Part shown: in pieces, positions 8,601 to 12,619 of the stretch | How positions within the stretch are numbered: position 1 is the first letter of the stretch | Layout: each line of letters opens with the position of its first letter | Source of the DNA: JBEIDK01 sp040383485 | GTDB lineage: Bacteria > Bacteroidota > Bacteroidia > UBA4408 | Length of the DNA stretch: 12,619 bases | Assembly: GCA_040383485.1 (NCBI GenBank) | Contig: JBEIDK010000093.1 | Location: 1-12,619, forward strand | Direction: 5' to 3' | Position numbers and translations under genes: made by a program | The notes under the pieces: model-generated | The model's input: only the letters and a program-made list of their open reading frames with translations | Told to the model about the DNA's origin: nothing | Database searches by the model: none

Positions 8601-8900
8601 ATTAGGCTGAAATGCATTTTGATATAAATGAAAATAGACAAACGTTAATTCGTGAGGAGAATTATTTGTGTACACTAATTCTTCTGCACCAGTAATTACA
8701 TCAGTGGTCTCATCAACATCAGCGTCTATTTTATAATACACATCTTGTTGCCAATATCCATTATTAACTAGGTTTGGTCTGTTTTTCCAATAGTAAGGAT
8801 TATCCTTAGCCTGATAAGTATTAGGAGCGTTTAATGGATTAAATTGAGCATTAGAAACAATAAATGATATCAGTAAAATAAACAGAAAAGAATACTTCAT
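5658..8900 (-). CDS. Exported M1-family metallopeptidase with C-terminal Omp85-like barrel
   Basis: This 1080-residue protein begins with a signal peptide (about 1-19, SFLFILLISFIVSNAQ). An M1 (gluzincin) peptidase region follows, to about residue 560. It has GMEYP (371-375, in place of the classical GAMEN), HEVGH (393-397) and the third zinc ligand Glu416, exactly 18 residues after the second histidine. The transition-state tyrosine is probably Tyr496 (YYKTATML). A beta-rich linker of about 100 residues comes next. The last 390 residues or so alternate aromatic and polar residues like an outer-membrane beta-barrel. Three features there recall Omp85 barrels: GGGLNLRGY (940-948), an AFADAG strand (1001-1006) and a terminal phenylalanine (VERAF). 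M1 enzymes are usually 600-900 residues and soluble or inner-membrane linked. The barrel would anchor the peptidase in the outer membrane. The barrel assignment is inference from pattern; the peptidase assignment is firm. First gene of a likely operon with mltG and xth. Confidence 0.88.
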   Translation of the reverse strand: MKYSFLFILLISFIVSNAQFNPLNAPNTYQAKDNPYYWKNRPNLVNNGYWQQDVYYKIDADVDETTDVITGAEELVYTNNSPHELTFVYFHLYQNAFQPNAYLDELQKANKQKTKYGKYESKKLGTEILELKVDNSDCKTELDNTILKVFLNKPLKSGEQLIFNIKFKTYFDNGGTTRRRMKEFFVWGNKHYDGVHWYPRISVYDKKFGWTTDQHLGKEFYGDFGAFDVSLTFNKSFVVEATGHLTNKEEVLPDSLRRRLDISNFKDKPWLTKPSVITPYVKGEKKTWKYHAENVHDFAFTADPTYRIGETILHVEGVYPHDINIISLAQESHAGFWQNAADYTKKVMTVYSNEFGAYAYNKMVVADAQDGMEYPMLTLDGGREPDYRGLIAHEVGHNWFFGMVGNNETYRACLDEGFTQFLTAWSLEKIDGDTLVEESHKNWYRKRFKKPTNVRQTRVYNPYLQSALAGSETTLNTHSDNFNGALGHEGGYRQVYYKTATMLYNLQYVLGDSLFLAAMQNYFNEYKIAHPYIEDFRNSIVNFTHVDLNWFFDQWFETDKVIDYEIEKVKRINKNGDYEITLEREGRMQMPIDLTITTNKDSIFNIHIPNDWFVKKTDAKVLPKWFGWDNLNENYTFKLNSKNRIKQVQIDPSGRLADIDRTNNYYHNKVIWSFDHRLNNPNDWEHKTIFWRPDVWYNQFEGLKFGLHLNGSYVNQIDNFEFTTWVNRFTFNTRRFDLDSSNTKLVNNLKFANRFSYNFTYQTPLNNIMPKLSTTMQVRFLDGVELYKWMFERKIENQKYTIQLFAKSIRFYELSFANQPKYLQSEKWNNYIGLNIINKYSYSFGTGQITIAARSTSFLSDYSYQALSLTSINKNRLGKFDLSTRFFAQLGKGNFAGESSLYAAGANTEEMLENKYVRSAAFYPSSWNNIGDVTNHFQFGGGLNLRGYNGYLLPVTDSKGNQIFLTNSNSGASVNAELGFDRFFKVRIRRLSNWLKMNTYAFADAGVLLPNNGVFNDTKLNPLRFDAGLGATLTIKKWWVLEKTTPLTLRFDMPLFLNTPPYAEGQYLKFRWLISVERAF

Positions 8901-9250
8901 AAAAAATTGAATTTGTGCGCAATTTAGAAAAAGTAAGGAATTTTAATTTGTAATTATTTACTCCTGCTTTATTTCTTAATATGGAAGTATATTTTGCTTT
9001 TTACACATATCGATAATTAATATATTATCAAATTCAGGTAGCCAAAATAATTTCAATCCTTGAAAAAAGTAAAGACTGTTTGGACGACGAAAAATAAAAA
9101 CTCAGGACAAATCGTAATTTTAACTTAAACATTGAATAGTATGAATAAAATTTATTTAATTAAAATTTATCCTAAAACTAAACCAACATTCATAACCATT
9201 TTACAATACCTGACATTTGTGTTATAATTTTATAACTAAAAAACAAACAA
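8901..9250. other. 350-bp AT-rich intergenic gap, no gene seen
   Basis: No convincing gene, RNA or terminator is visible here. It should hold the promoter of the M1-mltG-xth run (reading leftward), but no good TTTG-N19-TAnnTTTG pair was found; TAAATTGC on the minus strand (8919-8926) is the nearest -7-like box and lacks a partner. One 41-codon minus-strand stretch (8976-9101) is open but has no usable start. Confidence 0.6.
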
Positions 9251-11245
9251 TTATATTCTAATACCGATTACACATATATCATCAACCTGTTCATTATTGC
9301 CACGCCAATTTTCTATGAAATTAGATAAATATTTTTCTTGTTCTGGCATTGATTGATGTTGAATTGAAACCAACATTTCTTTGAATTTTTTAGTAGTTAG
9401 TTTCTTTCCATTTTCGCCGCCAAACTGGTCTGCGTACCCATCTGTGGTTAAATAAATAGTGTCGTTTTTTTGTAGTTGAAATTCATGATTGACATAAATT
9501 CTTTCTTCATCTTTTTGTTGACCCCCAATAGCGGTTTTCGTTGCTTTGGTTTCAGTCAGTTCACCATTTCGTACTAAATATAACGGACGGTTTGCACCCG
9601 AGTAAGATAGCGCCCCACCAGCTGCCCCCAGAGGGGAGGAGAATTTACAAAGTGCAATATCCATTCCATCGTTACCTGCATTTTTATTTTGTTTCAGCGA
9701 TTCTGCTACACCTAAGTTTAGATGAAATAGTATATCGCCTGGTGTTGTTATATTTTTTTCATTTATAATCTGATGCAAAATATTACTACCCAACATACTC
9801 ATTAATGCACCAGGCACACCATGGCCAGTGCAATCAACTGAGGCAATAATTAAAGCTCCACCTAAATCCTCCCCTAAAGGGAGGACTTTGTGAAATGCGT
9901 AAAAGTCGCCGCTAACAATATCTTTTGGTTTGTATAAAATAAAACTTTGTGGTAAAGCCTCTAAAATAAGTTCTTTGTCAGGCAATATAGATTGTTGAAT
10001 ATTTAGTGCGTATTGAATGCTCTGTGTTATTTCGTGTTTTTGGTGCTCTATGTCTTTGTTTTTTTGTTCAACTAAACTATTTTTTGCTTCTAATTCTTTA
10101 TTTGATTTTTGTTTCTCTTTGTAGCTTCTGTAGATAACTCCAGCTAAACCTATCATCAATAAAAAACCAATACCAAATGCTATTTGGGTATTGCGTTGTT
10201 GGCGAATAATTTCATTCTGTTGTTCTTTTTCCTTGTTAAGTTGTTTTACTTGAATTGCATTTTGAGCTTTGTTATATGATTCAATAAACCTATATTGTTT
10301 ACTTCGTTGCTCATTAATGCTGCTATCGTTAATGTTTTTGAAAAGTGTATGATACTTTAATGCCATTTCAAACTTTTTTTGTTTGGAATATATTTCAGAT
10401 AAACCCTCGTAAGCTGTCAGAGCTTGCGCAGCACTTCCTAAATCAGTCCACATTTCAATGCCTTTTAGGTAGTTTTTTTCGGCTTCAATATAATTTCCAT
10501 TTCTTTGAAATATAGCACCCATATTTAGTGGATAGTTTGCTAAGCCTTGAGCATCGTTAAGTTTTGTAAAAATTTTATATGCAGTTTCAAAATTTTGTTT
10601 GGCTTGTTTTATACTATCTTTTTTTAGTTGCAACAAGCCGATATTTTCAGTGCAAATAGCATAATATAACTGGTCTTTTTTCGAGAATATTTCTTGTGCC
10701 CTTAGGTAATTACTTTCGGCATCGATTGTATTCCCCAAATTTTCAAGACAACTTGCCATGTTTTGTAAGCAACTAGCTTCTTGTTGTTCCTTTTTTAGTT
10801 TCCTATAAATAAGCTTTGCTTTATTATAATAAGTGAGCGCTTCATTGTATTCTGATAAACCATATTGATAACAAATACCTATATTATTAAGTGCGTCGGC
10901 AATGCTGAGTGTTCTCTTTTTATTTTCATAAATTTTAAGAGCCATGAATAAATTAGAAAGGGCATCAGTATAATTATTTAGCAATGTATATGCTTGAGAA
11001 ATATTTAATGCTGCTTGTGCAATTTGTAAACTATCTTGATTTACAATTGCTAATGAAATAGCTTTTTTACCAACAATTACAGCCTTTTCTGGATTTACAT
11101 TTACATAGACATAACATAATGCAGAAAGAGCTTTTACACGTTCTTTTGTTCCAATATTTTTTTTCAATACTAATTCTAACGAATCAATTCTTGATGCATA
11201 AGCATTTATTGAAATAAATAGAAGAAGTAATATATTTTTGAACAA
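9251..11245 (-). CDS. TPR sensor protein with SpoIIE-type PP2C phosphatase domain
   Basis: This 664-residue protein is built like a periplasm-facing sensor with a cytoplasmic serine/threonine phosphatase. It has a signal peptide (about 1-17) and six or seven tetratricopeptide repeats (about 35-310). A coiled coil (312-350), one transmembrane helix (about 354-372) and a second coiled coil (374-415) follow. The SpoIIE/PP2C domain (about 435-664) is last. Its metal-binding aspartates are in SGDF (Asp447), VDCTGHGVPGA (Asp471), TDG (Asp602) and VDD (655-656). Such proteins commonly act on anti-anti-sigma or other partner-switching proteins; no partner is encoded nearby. Translation appears to begin at TTG (11243-11245): the frame has a stop three codons upstream and no ATG until residue 101, and only this start gives a signal peptide. 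Two GC-rich palindromic insertions add residues 454-464 and 535-545 without breaking the frame. Confidence 0.9.
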   Translation of the reverse strand: MFKNILLLLFISINAYASRIDSLELVLKKNIGTKERVKALSALCYVYVNVNPEKAVIVGKKAISLAIVNQDSLQIAQAALNISQAYTLLNNYTDALSNLFMALKIYENKKRTLSIADALNNIGICYQYGLSEYNEALTYYNKAKLIYRKLKKEQQEASCLQNMASCLENLGNTIDAESNYLRAQEIFSKKDQLYYAICTENIGLLQLKKDSIKQAKQNFETAYKIFTKLNDAQGLANYPLNMGAIFQRNGNYIEAEKNYLKGIEMWTDLGSAAQALTAYEGLSEIYSKQKKFEMALKYHTLFKNINDSSINEQRSKQYRFIESYNKAQNAIQVKQLNKEKEQQNEIIRQQRNTQIAFGIGFLLMIGLAGVIYRSYKEKQKSNKELEAKNSLVEQKNKDIEHQKHEITQSIQYALNIQQSILPDKELILEALPQSFILYKPKDIVSGDFYAFHKVLPLGEDLGGALIIASVDCTGHGVPGALMSMLGSNILHQIINEKNITTPGDILFHLNLGVAESLKQNKNAGNDGMDIALCKFSSPLGAAGGALSYSGANRPLYLVRNGELTETKATKTAIGGQQKDEERIYVNHEFQLQKNDTIYLTTDGYADQFGGENGKKLTTKKFKEMLVSIQHQSMPEQEKYLSNFIENWRGNNEQVDDICVIGIRI
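9611..9641 (-). repeat. GC-rich palindromic element inside the phosphatase gene, copy B
   Basis: In the coding direction it begins TCTCCTCCCCTCTGGGGGCA and ends in a CTGGTGGGGC tail. CCCC (9626-9629) pairs with GGGG (9633-9636). Its layout matches copy A: a TCCTCCC arm, a short AT-containing loop, a GGGG arm and a GGTGGrGC tail. It encodes FSSPLGAAGGA, including the PLG...GGA pattern seen in copy A. The arms are less perfect than in copy A, as expected for an older copy. Confidence 0.6.
9855..9886 (-). repeat. GC-rich palindromic element inside the phosphatase gene, copy A
   Basis: TCCTCCC (9867-9873) and GGGAGGA (9879-9885) form a perfect 7-bp inverted repeat with a CTAAA loop, flanked in the coding direction by a TTTAGGTGGAGC tail. 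It encodes VLPLGEDLGGA (454-464), which sits where related SpoIIE domains normally have a short loop between SGDF and VDCTGHG. The GC-rich block is unlike the AT-rich codons on either side. Confidence 0.7.
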
Positions 11246-11267
11246 AGTGTATTATTAAAAGTGCCCT

Positions 11268-11298
11268 AAAATATAAAAACACATTTAAATTGTTCGAA
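11268..11298 (-). promoter_or_regulatory. Weak promoter candidate for the TPR-phosphatase gene
   Basis: On the minus strand TTCG (11295-11298), a 19-nt spacer and TATATTTT (11268-11275) match the Bacteroidota promoter form with one mismatch in each box. The predicted start of transcription, about 11262, gives a leader of roughly 17 nt before the TTG start codon. In such AT-rich DNA this could arise by chance. Confidence 0.35.
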
Positions 11299-11398
11299 TG
11301 CGTTTCTATTTTGATTTAAATATAGCTTCGTGGTTGAATATTTGTAATTTAAGAGTGATTAGGTAAAGTGTTTGAAACCATTGCAGTTTTGAATAAAG

Positions 11399-11416
11399 GT
11401 TGACGGGGACGCCAAC
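11399..11416. terminator. Hairpin after the RelE-type toxin gene
   Basis: GTTGACG (11399-11405) pairs with CGCCAAC (11410-11416) around a GGGA loop, with one A/C mismatch. It is GC-rich against AT-rich flanks and lies 18 bp past the toxin stop codon. On the minus strand the following bases are CTTTATT, only a weak T-tract, so it is a possible terminator or a short intergenic repeat. Confidence 0.4.
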
Positions 11417-11433
11417 ATTTGACAAAAAGTTTT

Positions 11434-11691
11434 TTATTTATAAACATCCTTTCTGTGTCCAACTCTCCTAATTTCAATTATTTCAATTTTATTTTCGATG
11501 CTGTAAATTACTCTATAGTCGCCAATTCGTATTCTATATAAATCTTCTATTTTCCCTTTGAGTTTTTTACATCCTTTTGGTTGCGGGTTTGCCTCAAGCA
11601 ATTTTATTGCTTTAATAATTTTTACAATTACAAGGTTGGGTAAAGCCTCTAACTCTTTTTCGGCAACACGTTTAAAAACTATTTCAAACAT
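11434..11691 (-). CDS. RelE/ParE-family toxin (type II toxin-antitoxin)
   Basis: This 85-residue basic protein has the RelE/ParE fold pattern: an N-terminal strand (FEIVFKRVAEKELEAL), two helices with conserved leucines, KLKGKIEDLYRIRIGDYRVIY (42-63), and a final strand ending in RRVGHRKDVYK. The R-I-R...G-D-Y-R-V-I-Y block and the H-R-K-D-V-Y end are typical of RelE-like mRNA interferases, whose catalytic residues are basic and aromatic side chains in these segments. A ParE-like gyrase poison cannot be excluded from sequence alone. Its ATG (11689-11691) overlaps the TAA of the antitoxin gene by one base, so translation is probably coupled and the antitoxin is made first. It is full length and shows no damage. 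Confidence 0.9.
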   Translation of the reverse strand: MFEIVFKRVAEKELEALPNLVIVKIIKAIKLLEANPQPKGCKKLKGKIEDLYRIRIGDYRVIYSIENKIEIIEIRRVGHRKDVYK

Positions 11692-11885
11692 TATAATTTA
11701 CCTTTGCGTTTCAAGTTTTCAATAACATTATCAAATGGCACATTCTTCTCATTTTTGCGGGCTTCGGCAACAAGCACATCAAAAATATCTTCTAATTCTT
11801 CGCCAGCATTTTTAAACAATTTATAGTCTAATACTACTGATTGTACGCGTTGTTTTTTATCTGTAATGTAAGTTATTCCTTTCAT
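11691..11885 (-). CDS. Antitoxin of the RelE-type pair
   Basis: This 64-residue protein precedes the toxin in the same transcript and ends on the base where the toxin starts (TAATG). The N-terminus ITYITDKKQRVQSVVLDYKLFK resembles the small beta-strand/helix start of Phd/YefM-like or RelB-like antitoxins. The acidic middle (GEELEDIFDVLVAEARK) and the basic C-terminal helix (NVIENLKRKGKL) are consistent with a toxin-wrapping tail. I cannot name its family with certainty; the role is inferred mostly from size, order and overlap. Antitoxins of this type usually repress their own promoter. The ATG at 11883-11885 is the first in frame and follows a promoter-like box by about 15 nt. Confidence 0.8.
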   Translation of the reverse strand: MKGITYITDKKQRVQSVVLDYKLFKNAGEELEDIFDVLVAEARKNEKNVPFDNVIENLKRKGKL

Positions 11886-11900
11886 GTTTTATTTTTTAAA

Positions 11901-11908
11901 CAAATATA
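11901..11908 (-). promoter_or_regulatory. -7 box and possible operator of the toxin-antitoxin operon
   Basis: On the minus strand TATATTTG (11901-11908) is an exact match to TAnnTTTG and lies 16 nt before the antitoxin ATG. No clear TTTG is found 19 nt upstream; TTTA at 20 nt is the closest. A small inverted repeat, ATAAT-TCG-ATTAT (11906-11918), overlaps the upstream edge of the box and could be an autorepressor site, though it is short and AT-rich. Confidence 0.5.
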
Positions 11909-11958
11909 ATTCGATTATTATTTTTCTTTAAAATTATAAATAAAATTTAAAAATTGTC

Positions 11959-11996
11959 TTAAAAATAATTGCGGCAATTGCCGCAATTATTTTTAA
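11959..11996 (-). terminator. 38-bp perfect palindrome, terminator of the T9SS cargo gene
   Basis: Bases 11959-11996 are a perfect palindrome centred on CAATTG, with core GCGGCAATTGCCGC and arms ending in A5/T5. The stop codon of the secreted protein gene lies 10 bp away. On the minus strand the GC-rich stem is followed by a TTTTT tract, the form of an intrinsic terminator. Because it is symmetrical it could work in both directions. Confidence 0.85.
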
Positions 11997-12005
11997 TATG
12001 ATAAA

Positions 12006-12619
12006 CTACTGCTTAATAACCTTTACCCTTTCGGTTTTTGCATTGTTGGTAAACTCAACAAAATAAATACCTGCTGCTAAATCAGCAATATCTAAGGTGA
12101 GTTGTTTGTTAGTTAAATTAATTTCAGTACCAACCAAAGCACCACTTACATCAAACAATTTAACTGTAGCATTTTGTAATGTTTCATTACTTGTTATGAT
12201 AATGTTTTGTGTGGTTGGATTTGGAGAAACAGAAAAACTAGAATTAATTGCACTCGTTTTATTTATGCTTACAGTGCCAATATATGCGCAATTTGAAGTA
12301 ACAGATAATCCACCTTGTGAAACTACAACAGCATAAAAATTATTGCTAACTGGATAAAAGGTTTGTGAAGTAGCACCAACAACTGGCGTGTAAGGGCCAG
12401 ATGTACCTGTGCACTCTACCCATTGATAGGTGTAACCAGAAGCTGTAGGATTTGTAACAGTGCCAAAACTACCATCGCTTGATGCTACAAACGCTGCTGC
12501 AAAGTTAGTACCTGGTTGCGCACCTATTTGCAATGCACCACCACTGCCTTGAGTATTACCTGCAAAAGGCTCTGCAAAGGTGGCTGCTAATCTATTGGTG
12601 GTGCTACCACCACCAGTAA
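12006..12619 (-). CDS. Secreted protein with type IX secretion C-terminal sorting domain (5' end outside window)
   Basis: Only the C-terminal 203 residues or so are in the window; the frame is open to the right edge, so the true start lies beyond it. The visible part starts with a Gly/Thr/Ala-rich stretch (NTQGSGGALQIGAQPGTNFAAAF). An Ig-like/PKD-like beta domain follows, with YTYQWVECTG and FYAVVVSQGGLSVTSNCAYI. The last 80 residues are a type A Por secretion sorting domain: FSVSPNPTTQNIII, then LFDVSGALV, then LAAGIYFVEF and a basic KTERVKVIKQ end. This domain sends the protein through the T9SS to the cell surface or outside and is removed on export. The YQW Ig-like module is common in large adhesin-like or gliding-associated Bacteroidota proteins. 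The N-terminal function is not visible. A TTG inside the frame at 12531-12533 is not a credible start because coding continues upstream of it. Confidence 0.92.
   Translation of the reverse strand, partial: TGGGSTTNRLAATFAEPFAGNTQGSGGALQIGAQPGTNFAAAFVASSDGSFGTVTNPTASGYTYQWVECTGTSGPYTPVVGATSQTFYPVSNNFYAVVVSQGGLSVTSNCAYIGTVSINKTSAINSSFSVSPNPTTQNIIITSNETLQNATVKLFDVSGALVGTEINLTNKQLTLDIADLAAGIYFVEFTNNAKTERVKVIKQ

Noticed and set aside
8919..8926. TAAATTGC as the -7 box of the M1-mltG-xth operon
   Set aside because: It departs from TAnnTTTG and has no TTTG-like partner 19 nt upstream, so it was not called as a promoter.
8976..9101. 41-codon open stretch on the minus strand with a protein-like look (contains GLKLFWLPEFDN)
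   Set aside because: It has a stop directly upstream, no start codon until residue 29 and no recognisable family. It may be chance or a gene remnant, but cannot be supported.
9221..9236. Inverted repeat GTTATAA-TT-TTATAAC as terminator of the phosphatase gene
   Set aside because: The stem is almost all A/T, the loop is only two bases and no T-run follows on the minus strand.
9541..9768. 75-codon plus-strand frame opposite the phosphatase domain
   Set aside because: It reads antisense through palindromic element B and has no features of a protein family.
12006..12533. The T9SS protein as a complete 175-residue gene starting at 12533
   Set aside because: The would-be start is a TTG and the frame continues open, with the same residue bias, to the window edge. 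A T9SS cargo protein also needs an N-terminal signal peptide, which is absent here.

Overview
The window looks like a chromosomal segment of a low-GC member of the Bacteroidota. Four independent signs point there. A type IX secretion C-terminal sorting domain is present at the right edge. The promoters fit the Bacteroidota pattern TTTG-N19-TAnnTTTG (one exact match, before rpsU). Start codons lack Shine-Dalgarno sequences throughout. Finally, there is a TPR/SpoIIE-phosphatase sensor of a kind common in this phylum. The order cannot be fixed from this sequence. Every protein gene except rpsU lies on the minus strand.

Left part (1-2200): an array of 19 phased 7-bp repeats comes first. A lone retropepsin-like aspartic protease gene follows, bracketed almost to the base by two inverted arrays of a second 7-bp repeat. 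Enolase (eno) comes next with its own promoter. A hairpin terminator separates it from the next gene.

Middle (2185-8900): an M42-family metallo-aminopeptidase is divergent from rpsU (ribosomal protein bS21), which has an almost perfect promoter and a strong hairpin terminator. A minus-strand gene run then reads, in transcription order, M1-family metallopeptidase with a C-terminal outer-membrane barrel, mltG (septal/lateral peptidoglycan transglycosylase) and xth (exonuclease III/AP endonuclease). The gaps are 29 and 38 nt, so co-transcription is likely. The shared terminator with rpsU closes the run.

Right part (8901-12619): a 350-bp AT-rich gap with no convincing gene comes first. It is followed by a membrane-bound TPR-SpoIIE phosphatase that appears to start with TTG and carries two in-frame GC-rich palindromic insertions in its catalytic domain. 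Next is a RelE-type toxin/antitoxin pair with a 1-nt stop/start overlap. Last is the 3' end of a secreted T9SS cargo protein, which ends at a 38-bp perfect palindrome acting as terminator.

Most genes are housekeeping. The points most worth following up are the M1 peptidase-Omp85-like barrel fusion, the repeated palindromic element captured inside the phosphatase reading frame, and the heptad repeats that frame the aspartic protease gene.
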